From: Thermoplasmata archaeon | GTDB lineage: Archaea > Thermoplasmatota > Thermoplasmata > Lutacidiplasmatales > UBA184 | DNA: 56,094 nt | Assembly (NCBI GenBank): GCA_022750455.1 | Contig: JAKIVR010000009.1 | Span: 1-56,094 of the forward strand | Reading direction: 5' to 3' | In this document: positions 31,019 through 39,314 of the stretch, in pieces | How positions within the stretch are numbered: position 1 is the first letter of the stretch | Layout: each line of letters starts with the position of its first letter | Made by a program: the position numbers and the translations under genes | The notes under the pieces: model-generated | Told to the model about the DNA's origin: nothing | Database searches by the model: none | What the model saw: the letters and a program-made list of their open reading frames with translations, nothing else

Positions 31019-32824
31019 ATGGTCGATCTGGGACAGCTGGCGAACGACGTCGCGGCGAACGTCGCCTTTCTGTTGCTCCCGACCGGACTGTGGCTCTTTC
31101 TGTACCTTTGGATCTGGGAGCGGCCCCAGGAGGCGGCGGCGGCCGGCTTCGACCGCCGGACGTTCTGGCTCCTCGTGGCCGGAGGGATCGCCGGGACGCT
31201 GGCGGACATTCCGATCCTTTGGTGGACCGGGGACGTTCTCGCCGTCAACATCGGGGGCGGACTGTTGCCGATCGCGATCTCGCTGTGGCTGATCTACCGG
31301 AGCCTGCCCGGGCCGGGGCTAGCGACGCTCCAACGATTCCTCCTGCTCTTTGGGGCCACCACGGCGGCCCTGTTCGCGGTCGTCGTGCTCGCCCCGGCGG
31401 CGTGGCTACCGTGGCTCGTCACCGGGGGGGCGGCGCTCGTCGCCGCGGCCGCGTTCGTCTCGGTCGACTCGACCTCCCCTTGGCGCGGTGTGGCCCTGCT
31501 GACCGGCCTCTCGCTTCTGGGACTCGATCTCGCCTTCCTCACCAGCGTCACGGTCCCCTCGGCGGGGATCGAGTCGATGTTCCCGCTGTACCTGATCGCG
31601 CCTCTCCTCCTCGGGGCGATCCCGGCGGTCGTCGCGCCCCGGTATTTAGGCACGGCCCGGATCGTCAGCGTGCCGATCGCCTTTGCGTCGATGACGTTCG
31701 GAGTACTGACCGGGGCGGATGTCCTGCACCAGCCTCCGTTGTACGGCAAAGGGGCCGGGATCCTCGCCATCGGCGGCGCGGGGGTCCAGGACCTCGTCTA
31801 CCTGAGCGGGCTCTTTGCCGTCGTCGTGGCGTGGACGGCGACGTGGGCGATCGAGCGGCGACAACGCGGGACGGCCGATCCCGTGCCGTCGAAGCCCGCG
31901 CTCTCGGGCGAGCCGATCGCCCTCGCCGTTCGCCACGTCCAGGAAGGTCGAACGGAGTTGGCGATCGCGGCGAGCCAGGCCGCCGTTCGCTCCGCGGTCG
32001 AGGAGGCCCGACGCCTCCGCGCGCTGCCGGTCTCGGGCGCGGGCGAGGACCCGTGGAGCGGACTCCCCGTACCGGGGTGGGCCCGCACGGACGCGGCGAA
32101 CTTGGAAGCCTTCGGACGCGTACCGCCCCGCAGCTCCCGGGATGGGATCCGCGCGCTCCTCACGGCCCGGGAGTTGGTGACGGTGGCCCGCCAGGTGACG
32201 CAGCCGGTCTTCGCGACCGTGCGCGCCCGGACCACCGCGTTCCTCCTCGACCTGGCGATCGTCACCGCCCCGGCGCTCGCCGTCTTCGCGATCATCGTCT
32301 GGACCGCCACGGGAGGACCGCTGGTCCTCCTCAACAACATCCCTCTGGTCACCGCGACCCTCGCCTACCCGGCGCTCGCGTACCTCTACTTCGCCCTCTT
32401 CGAGACGTTCACGGGAACGACCCCGGGCAAGCGGATCCTCGGGCTGGTGGTCGTCGACCGCGCGCTGCAGCGGCCCGGCCCGTCGACCGCGCTCGTGCGC
32501 AACACGCCCCTCATCCTGCCCCTCGCGGCGATCGCCCTCGTGCTCGCCGACCTCCTCCTGTTCGTCCGGTTCCACACGACCTCGGCCCCGGGCGATCTCT
32601 CGGTGGTGAACGTGGGACTCTCGAATGCGCTGCTCGCCGGGTCGATCATCTGCGCCCTGACCGGGGCCGCGACGCTGCTCGCTCTCGCGATCACCGGCGG
32701 ACGCGGACGGGTCGGGGACGTCTGGGCCGGGACCCGAGTGCTCCGGCGGAGCTGGATCATCCCGGCGGGGGGATCGCCGGCGCCGCGGCCGGCGCGGGCC
32801 CAGTCCGCGACATCGGGATCGTGA
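31019..32824 (+). CDS. DUF1614-like and RDD-domain membrane protein fusion
   Basis: 601 residues. The N-terminal half (1-270) has about eight TM helices including ADIPILWWTGDVLAVNIGGG and LLPIAISLWLIYRSL, resembling archaeal DUF1614 proteins. A cytoplasmic charged region follows (about 280-400, with HVQEGRTELAIAASQAAVRSAVEEARRLRAL). The C-terminal part is an RDD domain (about 400-570): RARTTAFLLDLAIVTAPALAV and FALFETFTGTTPGKRILGLVVVD. RDD proteins are often transporters or transport-associated. The start could also be a GTG at 31007, which has GGAGG ten bases upstream. Its 3' end overlaps alba convergently by 68 bp. Function is unknown. Confidence 0.8.
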   Translation: MVDLGQLANDVAANVAFLLLPTGLWLFLYLWIWERPQEAAAAGFDRRTFWLLVAGGIAGTLADIPILWWTGDVLAVNIGGGLLPIAISLWLIYRSLPGPGLATLQRFLLLFGATTAALFAVVVLAPAAWLPWLVTGGAALVAAAAFVSVDSTSPWRGVALLTGLSLLGLDLAFLTSVTVPSAGIESMFPLYLIAPLLLGAIPAVVAPRYLGTARIVSVPIAFASMTFGVLTGADVLHQPPLYGKGAGILAIGGAGVQDLVYLSGLFAVVVAWTATWAIERRQRGTADPVPSKPALSGEPIALAVRHVQEGRTELAIAASQAAVRSAVEEARRLRALPVSGAGEDPWSGLPVPGWARTDAANLEAFGRVPPRSSRDGIRALLTARELVTVARQVTQPVFATVRARTTAFLLDLAIVTAPALAVFAIIVWTATGGPLVLLNNIPLVTATLAYPALAYLYFALFETFTGTTPGKRILGLVVVDRALQRPGPSTALVRNTPLILPLAAIALVLADLLLFVRFHTTSAPGDLSVVNVGLSNALLAGSIICALTGAATLLALAITGGRGRVGDVWAGTRVLRRSWIIPAGGSPAPRPARAQSATSGS

Positions 32825-33164
32825 TCGCCGAGACGTTCGTCTCCCGACCGTCCTTGTTGACCAGGCGTTCGGTGCCGATCGTGATGGCGCCGACGCTGAC
32901 CTGCCCGACCATCAAGCGGCGTCGGACGACCTCGGCGACGTCAACGGCCTTCGCGATGGCGTTGCCCCGGGCCTTGATGACCACGGGCGCCGGCCCGGCG
33001 TTGAGCTGGGCGGCGACCTCGAAGACGTACGCCATCAACGGCTTGTTGCCGATGTAGACGATCGGCTCGCGATCGTCCGAGGGGGGGCGTCGGGGTCGAT
33101 CGTCCGTGCGGGGGCGCCGAGGCCGATCGTCCACGCGGGGAGGTCGAGGTCGGTCGTCCGGCAT
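32757..33164 (-). CDS. alba: Alba chromatin protein with an N-terminal DDRPRRP repeat tail
   Basis: 135 residues. The Alba core is residues about 34-120: PIVYIGNKPLMAYVFEVAAQL, VVIKARGNAIAKAVDVAEVVRRR, and a C-terminal beta hairpin VGAITIGTERLVNKDGRETNVSAITIPM. Alba dimers bind DNA and RNA. Typical Alba is about 90-95 residues. Here an N-terminal tail of about 33 residues contains three near-repeats of DDRPRRP (RVDDRPRRPR, TDDRPRRPP, SDDREP), and a Pro/Ala tail ends the protein. The tail is disordered and strongly charged, a possible extra nucleic-acid contact or modification target. The gene overlaps the RDD gene end by 68 bp. Confidence 0.93.
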   Translation of the reverse strand: MPDDRPRPPRVDDRPRRPRTDDRPRRPPSDDREPIVYIGNKPLMAYVFEVAAQLNAGPAPVVIKARGNAIAKAVDVAEVVRRRLMVGQVSVGAITIGTERLVNKDGRETNVSAITIPMSRTGPAPAAAPAIPPPG

Positions 33165-33240
33165 CGGCGCATGGAGGAGTGGGGTACCAAGTCGTTTGCG
33201 GGCCGGATTTGTGACGCCCTCCGGCGTCTCCGGGAGGAAA

Positions 33241-33248
33241 GGTTAAGG
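33241..33248 (+). promoter_or_regulatory. Box A promoter of tRNA-Leu
   Basis: AAAGGTTAAGGG has its TTAA about 31 bp before the first tRNA base, the usual distance for an archaeal stable RNA promoter. Confidence 0.5.
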
Positions 33249-33275
33249 GAGCCCCCCCATAGGCGGCCCGGCCGC

Positions 33276-33360
33276 GCAGGGGTGGCCCAGCTTGGTCAAA
33301 GGCGCTAGGTTGAGGTCCTAGTCTCGTAGGAGTCCGTGAGTTCAAATCTCACCCCCTGCA
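33276..33360 (+). tRNA. tRNA-Leu (anticodon GAG)
   Basis: 85 nt with a complete cloverleaf: acceptor GCAGGGG/CCCCTGC, discriminator A, anticodon stem CTAGG/CCTAG around the loop TTGAGGT (anticodon 33312-33314), a long type II variable arm (TCTCGTAGGAGT), and T arm GTGAG-TTCAAAT-CTCAC. CCA is not encoded. No intron is seen. It reads CUC/CUU leucine codons. The next gene starts 18 bp downstream. Confidence 0.97.
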
Positions 33361-33378
33361 TTCTGCTCCTGGAAATCC

Positions 33379-34356
33379 GTGACCGAACTGACGCGACGGT
33401 GCGTGCACTGTGGCGGGGATATCGCCGAGAACGGCGAGGTCTGCACCGTCTGCGAGATGCCCGTCAGCGACGAGGCGGCGCGCCTCGCGAAGGGGCCCGG
33501 TGAGCTGAACATCTCCACGGCGACGCGGGAGGTCCAGACGGAGATCGAACGGCGCGCGGCGAAGCTCCGCGCGTGGGGAGAGGCCGTCGGCCCGATGCCG
33601 GTGGATGTGCCGGTGCTTCCCTCCTGGGCGGGGGCGACGGTCCGATACGATGATGATCCCGGCCCGTGGCTGGAACTGGTCCGAGACCTCGAGCGGATCG
33701 GCACGCGCCGCATTTCGGAGATGCTGAGCGTCACCGAGCGGAAGTTGCGGGCGCGCGTCGCCCGCCTCGAGGCGTACTCGATGGACAGCCACCGGGAGCG
33801 GGAGGAGATCGACCAGGCGGTCCACGCGGCCGATACCGGCGACATCGCCACGGCGCTCGACGGCTTCCGCCGCATCGACAAGGTCGTCGCGGTGAAGGAG
33901 CAGCAGCTCGACCAGGCCCGGGGCGACCTCGAGCACATGGTCACGCTCGTCACGGACATGGAGGCGCTCACGCTGCAGCCGCCGGAGCGGGGGGAGCTCC
34001 TGGGACCCCGACTCGAGGAGCTGCTCCGGCACGGCGACCTGCACGGTCTGCACAGCGAGCTCACCTCGATCCGGACCCGCACCGAGGCCGCGCTCCACGA
34101 GGAGCTCCCGTCGCTCGTCTCCCGCCTCGGCGATCGGCTGCTGCTCGAACGGGCCCGTGGCAACCGCGTCGACCGGGACGTGACCGAGCTCGCGCGGGCC
34201 GCGCGCGCGATCGCGAGGAACCGGATGGAGGATGCGATGAACCATCTGCGACGGATCGGATCGACGTACGGGGGGATCGTCGGACTTCTCGGACCCCACA
34301 GCCCCGGGTCGAACGGACCCCGAGCCGCCCCTAGGGGAGCCTCTCGAACAGCTTGA
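33379..34356 (+). CDS. Zinc-ribbon coiled-coil protein of unknown function
   Basis: 325 residues from a GTG. Residues 8-30 hold a zinc ribbon, CVHCGGDIAENGEVCTVCEMP (two CxxC). Residues about 95-300 are charged and heptad-like, predicting long coiled coils: VRDLERIGTRRISEMLSVTERK, EEIDQAVHAADTGDIATALDGF, KEQQLDQARGDLEHMVTLVTDM. The end is a Pro/Gly/Arg tail. No TM helix is present. No family is recognised. It might be a cytoplasmic scaffold or a DNA/RNA-associated protein. It directly follows tRNA-Leu, may be read through from it, and overlaps the GNAT gene tail by 26 bp. Confidence 0.75.
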   Translation: MTELTRRCVHCGGDIAENGEVCTVCEMPVSDEAARLAKGPGELNISTATREVQTEIERRAAKLRAWGEAVGPMPVDVPVLPSWAGATVRYDDDPGPWLELVRDLERIGTRRISEMLSVTERKLRARVARLEAYSMDSHREREEIDQAVHAADTGDIATALDGFRRIDKVVAVKEQQLDQARGDLEHMVTLVTDMEALTLQPPERGELLGPRLEELLRHGDLHGLHSELTSIRTRTEAALHEELPSLVSRLGDRLLLERARGNRVDRDVTELARAARAIARNRMEDAMNHLRRIGSTYGGIVGLLGPHSPGSNGPRAAPRGASRTA

Positions 34357-34888
34357 CGTCCTCGCCCCAGAAGTGGCGGTGGAGGATGCCGGTCTCCGTG
34401 AAGCCGAGGCGGTGGAACAACGGTCCCGCGTCGCGGAACCGGGCGAGCAGGTCGGCCCAGAGGGAGCGCGCGTTGCTGTGCTTCGCCCACTCGACCGCGG
34501 AGTTGACGAGCGCGGTGCCGATCCCGTGGCGGCGGAACTCGGCCTCGACCGCCAGATTGATGAGGCGGACCGAGCCGCCGTCCATCTCACAGCCGATCGC
34601 ACCCACGAGCCGGTTCTCCCGCTTGGCGGCGAAGTAGGTGACGCCCTCCATCCGGCTCGTGAACTCCAGGGGGCTTGGCTGCCACTCCTTCTGGATCTCG
34701 GGGGGCAGACCGCTCAGGTACGGCTCCCAGACGCGCTTGTAGAGAGTGCAGATGTCGTTGACGTCCTGATGGGTCAGGCGCTCGATGACGAACGGCACCG
34801 CGGGCCCGGCGGGGGGAGATTTCTCCTCTCGTTTTTCGGGCTTTTCCCCGCGCTCGGCCTTTGATTCACCACGTTCGTGCGTTTCCAC
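34331..34888 (-). CDS. GNAT-family N-acetyltransferase
   Basis: 185 residues from a GTG at 34888, chosen for the SD GGAGGAG eight bases upstream; the frame continues into the asnS region by chance. After a charged N-terminal extension (about 30 residues of Glu, Lys, Arg) comes the GNAT fold: RLTHQDVNDICTLYKRVWEPYL, FAAKRENRLVGAIGCEM, and LINLAVEAEFRRHGIGTALVN containing the acetyl-CoA loop RRHGIGTAL, then LFHRLGFTETGI. The substrate, protein N terminus or small amine, cannot be told. It is downstream of asnS on the same strand. Confidence 0.87.
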   Translation of the reverse strand: METHERGESKAERGEKPEKREEKSPPAGPAVPFVIERLTHQDVNDICTLYKRVWEPYLSGLPPEIQKEWQPSPLEFTSRMEGVTYFAAKRENRLVGAIGCEMDGGSVRLINLAVEAEFRRHGIGTALVNSAVEWAKHSNARSLWADLLARFRDAGPLFHRLGFTETGILHRHFWGEDVKLFERLP

Positions 34889-34989
34889 GGAGCGTGCTCC
34901 TCCTGTCGGGAGCCCGGCGCCATGCGCGCTCCGTATCTTGAACGTTGCCCCTCCGGGGTCGGTGCCGTCCAAGCTTCTCCGGGGCACGC

Positions 34990-36303
34990 TCACGGCGTGT
35001 GCCGGGACGGCGTCCGGGGGAACGGCGTGGTGTCGCGGATGTGCTCGCGCCGGGTGATCCAGCGCACCAGACGCTCGACCCCGAGCCCGAATCCGGCGTG
35101 CGGGACGTTCCCGTGGCGTCGGAGGTCGAAGTACCACGCGTACTCGTTCACGTTCGCGCCGATCGCCTGGAGCCGCTCGGTCAGGTGGCCGATGTCGCCC
35201 TCACGGCAGCTCGCGCCGACGATCTCGCCGAACCCTTCCGGTGCGAGGACGTCCGCCGCCTGCACGGTGCGGGAGTCGCCCGGGGTGCGCAGCATGTAGA
35301 ACGCCTTGAGCTCCGTCGGAAAGTGCAGCAGGAACGTCGGTTGTTTCGCGGTGAGGGTCAAGGCGCGCTCCTCCGTGCTCCCGAGGTCGTCGCCCCACTT
35401 CACCGGGAACCCTTCGCCCGCCAGGCGCTCGACCGCGTCGCCGTACTCCACGCGGGGGAACGGAGGGGTGATCGCGAGAAGCTCGGCGGGGTCCCGGCCC
35501 ACGAGGGTGAGCTCGGGCGCCATCGTGGTCGCCACGTCGTGCAGCACGCTCACGAGCATCCGTTCGGTGAAGGCGAGGAGACCGTCGAGGTCGCACCAGG
35601 CGAGCTCCACCTCCAAGTGCGTGTATTCGGTGAGGTGGCGCGGGGTCCTCGATTTCTCCGCCCGGAACGACGGAGTGACCGCGAAGACGCGCTCGTGCGG
35701 GGCGAGCATCGCCTCGAGGTACAACTGCGCCGTCTGCGACAGGTACCCCGGTCGGCCGAAGTAGTCGAACGTGAACGCCTCGGATCCCCCTTCTGCCGCA
35801 TTCCCGGTGAGGATCGGGGGCGTCATCTCGAGCACATTCTCGCGCTCCAGGAACGCCCGGAGCGCCCGGAGCACGGCGGCCTTCACGCGGAAGGTGGCGA
35901 CGTGCTCAGTCGAGCGGATGGTGAGATGGCGGTTGTCGAGGAGGAACTCCTCGGTCTGGTCCTTGAAGATCGGGAACGGCTGACCGGCGTCGACGACCTC
36001 GATCGCGATCGCCTTGATTTCGCGCTTCTCCGGGGCCCGGGGGTCCTCGGAGACCGTGCCGTGCACCCGGATCGCGCCTTCGATCTGTACGGCCTCGGCG
36101 GCGCGGAACGCGGCCTCGCCGAGCGCGTCCTTCTTGGCGGTGACCTGGACCGCGCCCGACCGGTCGCGCATCCGCAGGAACAGGATCCCGCCGGACGAGC
36201 GAGAGCGGACGACCCAGCCCCGCACCGTGACCGTCCGCCCGATGGCGTCGGGAGCCAGGGCGCGCGCGATCAGGTCGATCGGGGCTACTGGTACTCCCGC
36301 CAT
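34990..36303 (-). CDS. asnS: Asparaginyl-tRNA synthetase
   Basis: 437 residues of class IIb: an OB-fold anticodon domain (about 15-105, RTVTVRGWVVRSRSSGGILFLRMRD) followed by the catalytic domain with TGNAAEGGSEAFTFDYFGRPGYLSQTAQ, motif 2 VTPSFRAEKSRTPRHLTEYTHLE and motif 3 GFGLGVERLVRWITRREHIRDTTPFPRTP. The PFPRTP end fits AsnRS rather than AspRS. Its presence means Asn-tRNA can be made directly, without amidotransfer. The ATG at 36303 overlaps the tfs stop by 19 bp; no closer start exists. It is cotranscribed with tfs. Confidence 0.92.
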   Translation of the reverse strand: MAGVPVAPIDLIARALAPDAIGRTVTVRGWVVRSRSSGGILFLRMRDRSGAVQVTAKKDALGEAAFRAAEAVQIEGAIRVHGTVSEDPRAPEKREIKAIAIEVVDAGQPFPIFKDQTEEFLLDNRHLTIRSTEHVATFRVKAAVLRALRAFLERENVLEMTPPILTGNAAEGGSEAFTFDYFGRPGYLSQTAQLYLEAMLAPHERVFAVTPSFRAEKSRTPRHLTEYTHLEVELAWCDLDGLLAFTERMLVSVLHDVATTMAPELTLVGRDPAELLAITPPFPRVEYGDAVERLAGEGFPVKWGDDLGSTEERALTLTAKQPTFLLHFPTELKAFYMLRTPGDSRTVQAADVLAPEGFGEIVGASCREGDIGHLTERLQAIGANVNEYAWYFDLRRHGNVPHAGFGLGVERLVRWITRREHIRDTTPFPRTPSRHTP

Positions 36304-36596
36304 TTGTACCCGCACTTCGTGCACTCGAAGATCCGCGTCTCCGGTTCATCCGCCCCGCGGGTCTGGCGGAGGACCCAGTACGCCTTGCCGTTCTGGCATT
36401 TCGGGCACGACTCGTCGGCGGTAGGCAAGGTCGGAGCGGTCTTCGAGTCGATCACAGGCATCGCTCGACCCGAGGCCTCCGATCGGCCAACCTCCTTCGC
36501 CTCGCCCATCTTGACCTTCGTCCCGCAGCCGGGGCACAACCACGCGCCCGCCGCCCGGTCCGGGCGCATCAGGCGCTTGCACTTGGGACAGAACAT
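36285..36596 (-). CDS. tfs: Transcription factor S (TFS)
   Basis: 103 residues with two zinc ribbons: N-terminal MFCPKCKRLMRP...CPGCGTK and C-terminal CPKCQNGKAYWVLRQTRGADEPETRIFECTKCGYKWREY. The Q-T-R-x-A-D-E-P hairpin carries the acidic DE pair that stimulates RNA cleavage by backtracked RNA polymerase, so this is the active TFIIS-like form. The linker is Ala/Lys/Ser-rich. A box A about 28 bp upstream starts the tfs-asnS operon. Confidence 0.95.
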   Translation of the reverse strand: MFCPKCKRLMRPDRAAGAWLCPGCGTKVKMGEAKEVGRSEASGRAMPVIDSKTAPTLPTADESCPKCQNGKAYWVLRQTRGADEPETRIFECTKCGYKWREYQ

Positions 36597-36620
36597 GTAC
36601 TGCGCTGGACCCGAGGCAGG

Positions 36621-36629
36621 GATTTAATC
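36621..36629 (-). promoter_or_regulatory. Box A promoter of the tfs-asnS operon
   Basis: GATTAAATC, symmetrical, is centred 29 bp before the ATG at 36596, giving a leaderless mRNA. Confidence 0.65.
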
Positions 36630-36646
36630 GTTCGGTGACGCGCTGG

Positions 36647-38059
36647 TCAGATCAGCTGCTCGGCGGTGCCGTGGCTCGCGGGGGGAAACGCCGCCGGTGA
36701 CACGCTCAACGGCAGCGGCGACGGCTTCGCGCCCGGGGCGAACAGCTGGCGGACGCGTTCCATCCTGCGGTCCAGATCGACCTTGGTGGCGATGTCGCGT
36801 CGGGCGTAGAACGAGCCGTGGACGAACTTCAGCGCCTCGTTGACGCGCTCGCTCGCCTCCCAGATCGCGCTCGCCTCCCCGACCAGGGCGAGGCCGCGGG
36901 AGGCGGTGAGTTGGACCTTACCGCCCCCCGCCGGCTCGACCGTCCCAAAGTAGAGGCTGACACCGGCGTCGATGATCGACGGCTCGTCGTACTCCAGGGT
37001 CGCCCCGAGCTGCGGCGCCCCGCCGTACCCGACGGGCACGACGTACTTCACCACGGTCGCCCGCCGGCGGAACCTCAGCAACGACTCTTGCAACGTTCCC
37101 GTGGCGACATCGTGGAGGAGCTCGGCAAAGTTCCCGGGCTCGTAGAGCGTGAGAACGTTCAGGGCCTCGGGATCCCCGAACCGGGCGTTGAACTCGATGA
37201 GCTTCGGGCCGGCGGCGGTGAGCATGAATCCCCCGTAGAGGACGCCACGGTACTGCTGGCCTTCCGACCGCAGCGCGTTCACGGCTTGGCGGAGCACGTC
37301 CACGGCCCGGTCCCGTTCGGCGGACGACAGGAACGGCAGCAGATGGTCCCGCTGCGAGTACGAGCCCATCCCCCCGGTGTTTCCCCCGGTGTTCCCTTCG
37401 AGCGCCCGTTTGTAATCCTGTACGACGGGCAAAGGATAGACCCCGGAATCGGTGACGAACGCCATCAGGCTGAACTCCTCGCCGTCCAGGCGCTCCTCGA
37501 GGACGAGCCCGTCCGAACCTCCTGGGATCCCCCAGAGGCGGCGGGCGAGGCGCGCCCCTTCGTCCTTCGTCACGAAGTCCGAGCCTTGCACCAGGACGCC
37601 CTTTCCCCCGGTCAACCCGACGGGCTTGACGACGAACGGTTCGGGGAACGCCGCGATCGCCGCGTCGAGATCCTCCAACCGGTCGATCCCTTGGAACCGC
37701 GGCATCGCGGTCACGCCGTGACGGGCGAGAAGCTCCCGACAGAAGCGCTTCGACGTCTCGATCTGGGCGGCCGCTCGATCCGGTCCCACGACCGGAACTC
37801 CGGCCGCGCGTAGCGCATCGGCGACACCCGCGGCGAGGGCGGCCTCCGGGCCGATGACCGCCACGTCGGCGCGTTTCAATCGGGCGAACGCGGCGATACC
37901 GGCGGCGTCCTCCACCGGGGTCCGGAAGCACGCTTCGGCGATCTTCTCGAGGCCGGGGTTGGCGTGCGGCGCGGCGGCCAACACGGTCGCCTCGGCGCGG
38001 CGACACATCTCCGCGAGGATATGTTCGCGGGCGCCCCCGCCTACCACGAGGATTCGCAT
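36647..38059 (-). CDS. purD: Phosphoribosylamine-glycine ligase
   Basis: 470 residues of the ATP-grasp family, the second step of purine synthesis. MRILVVGGGAREHILAEMC is the N-domain signature; VIGPEAALAAGVADALRAAGVPVVGP, PFVVKPVGLTGGKGVLV (ATP lid), QDYKRALEGNTGGNTGGMGSY, and the metal site FNARFGDPEALNVL follow. The last 25 residues (SPLPLSVSPAAFPPASHG...) are an extra proline-rich tail. The ATG at 38059 matches the family N terminus. Its box A lies inside a perfect inverted repeat shared with the divergent DUF929 gene. Confidence 0.95.
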   Translation of the reverse strand: MRILVVGGGAREHILAEMCRRAEATVLAAAPHANPGLEKIAEACFRTPVEDAAGIAAFARLKRADVAVIGPEAALAAGVADALRAAGVPVVGPDRAAAQIETSKRFCRELLARHGVTAMPRFQGIDRLEDLDAAIAAFPEPFVVKPVGLTGGKGVLVQGSDFVTKDEGARLARRLWGIPGGSDGLVLEERLDGEEFSLMAFVTDSGVYPLPVVQDYKRALEGNTGGNTGGMGSYSQRDHLLPFLSSAERDRAVDVLRQAVNALRSEGQQYRGVLYGGFMLTAAGPKLIEFNARFGDPEALNVLTLYEPGNFAELLHDVATGTLQESLLRFRRRATVVKYVVPVGYGGAPQLGATLEYDEPSIIDAGVSLYFGTVEPAGGGKVQLTASRGLALVGEASAIWEASERVNEALKFVHGSFYARRDIATKVDLDRRMERVRQLFAPGAKPSPLPLSVSPAAFPPASHGTAEQLI

Positions 38060-38082
38060 CGACGGCCGGCCGAGGACGAAGC

Positions 38083-38101
38083 CCACGGCTTATAGCCGTG
38101 G
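38083..38101 (-). promoter_or_regulatory. purD box A embedded in a perfect inverted repeat
   Basis: CCACGGCTTATAGCCGTGG has 8-bp arms (38083-38090 and 38094-38101) around TAT. The TATA core is centred about 33 bp before the purD ATG. A protein bound here would occlude TBP, so it is a probable repressor operator. The divergent gene starts at 38168 and could also be affected. Confidence 0.65.
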
Positions 38102-38167
38102 CGCCGGAGGCGGGAGAGCGGTTCGCGGGTCAAGCTCATCAAGTACCGAGACGGTTCTCGCCGCACC

Positions 38168-39301
38168 GTGGTCGACTGGGATCAGGTCGAGAAGCTCCGC
38201 GCCAAAGGGTGGGAGTGGGACCGCATCGCGGAGGACCCGAAGGTCGAGTTCAAAGCCGATGCGGGGAGCGGGGACCCCGGTCGCGCCTTGCGGGCCTTGT
38301 TCTATCAACGACGCTCCCGACAATCCAAGCGATCCAAGCCCGGCGCGGAGGGGAGCTCGTCGACGACCGATGAGAAGGACCTCCTCGAACCGATCGAACG
38401 ACGAAAGTCGATCGTAGGCATCGGGTACCTGTTACTCCCTCTCTTCGGCGTATGGTTCCTGATCGCGCTGGCGTACCCGACCCCGGTCGCCATTTACATC
38501 GCAGCGATCCCGTGGGTGCTCGCTGGGGTCATCATCGCGGTGCTCGTGCTCGGGTTCGGACTGCTCCAGTCGTCGAAGAAGTGGTCCTCGGTCGCCCGGA
38601 ACAGCTTGGCCATCGGAGCGGTGTTGGGCATCGTCATCGCCGGCGGCCTTGGCCTCGCGGCGGTCGCCGCCGGCTGCCCGACGTTGAGCTCTTCCACGGT
38701 GGGGGAGCCGAGCGGATGGTCCAAGGCGGCGAACCCGACGTGGAAGATCGACGGGAACTCGGTGTTCTTGTTCTACGGCTCCATTGCCTGCCCGTACTGT
38801 TCGGCGTCGAGCTGGGCCGTGTTAGCGGCGTTGATGCAAATGGGTCAGGTCTCGTCGTCCACACTGACGTTCGGTTCGTCGAATCCGGGGGACGTGTACC
38901 CGAACACGCCGGAGGTGTACGTCTACAGCATCGCCCTCTCTTCGAAGTACATCAGCCTCGATGCCCGAGAGGGGACGGACCCCACCTCGATCACGACTCC
39001 GGCCGTCAGTTGCGTCGAGCAGGCCTATGCCACGCAGTACGACACGGGGGGCAGCATCCCGTTCCTCGTCATCAATGGCCAATACTTCCACGTCGGCACG
39101 CTCGTGAATCCGCAGAGCCTTGCCGGTCTCAGCCCGCAGACCGTGTACGACCAGGTCACGAGTCAGAGCGGCGCGGCGTGGACCGCCATCGCCCCATCCG
39201 CGTACCTGCTCGAAGCGATCATGGTGAAGGTGAACGATAATCAGCCGGCCTCGGTCGCTTCGAACCCCAACGTCTCGCCGCTTCTCCAGCAGCTGACCTG
39301 A
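38168..39301 (+). CDS. DUF929 thioredoxin-fold membrane protein (paralogue 1)
   Basis: 377 residues from a GTG. Residues 1-60 are cytoplasmic and conserved with the second copy (VDWDQVEKLRAKGWEWDRIA, GDPGRALRALFYQRRSR). About three TM helices follow (around 82-160, e.g. LLLPLFGVWFLIALAYPTPV). The outer domain has FLFYGSIACPYCSASSWAVLAAL with a CPYC redox pair, as in DUF929 proteins, and a second conserved Cys in TPAVSCVEQAY. The last block is PFLVINGQYFHVGTLV. Likely role: extracytoplasmic disulfide formation or isomerisation, reoxidised by the VKOR encoded 13 bp downstream. The promoter is unclear; TTATAG at 38090 is far upstream. Confidence 0.85.
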   Translation: MVDWDQVEKLRAKGWEWDRIAEDPKVEFKADAGSGDPGRALRALFYQRRSRQSKRSKPGAEGSSSTTDEKDLLEPIERRKSIVGIGYLLLPLFGVWFLIALAYPTPVAIYIAAIPWVLAGVIIAVLVLGFGLLQSSKKWSSVARNSLAIGAVLGIVIAGGLGLAAVAAGCPTLSSSTVGEPSGWSKAANPTWKIDGNSVFLFYGSIACPYCSASSWAVLAALMQMGQVSSSTLTFGSSNPGDVYPNTPEVYVYSIALSSKYISLDAREGTDPTSITTPAVSCVEQAYATQYDTGGSIPFLVINGQYFHVGTLVNPQSLAGLSPQTVYDQVTSQSGAAWTAIAPSAYLLEAIMVKVNDNQPASVASNPNVSPLLQQLT

Positions 39302-39314
39302 CGGACGGTCGACG

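Noticed and set aside
29263-33057. Very long plus-strand open frame (over 1,200 codons)
   Set aside because: It lies antisense to aspA and then out of frame with the RDD gene; the translation is Arg/Gly/Asp-rich without motifs, a GC-rich shadow.
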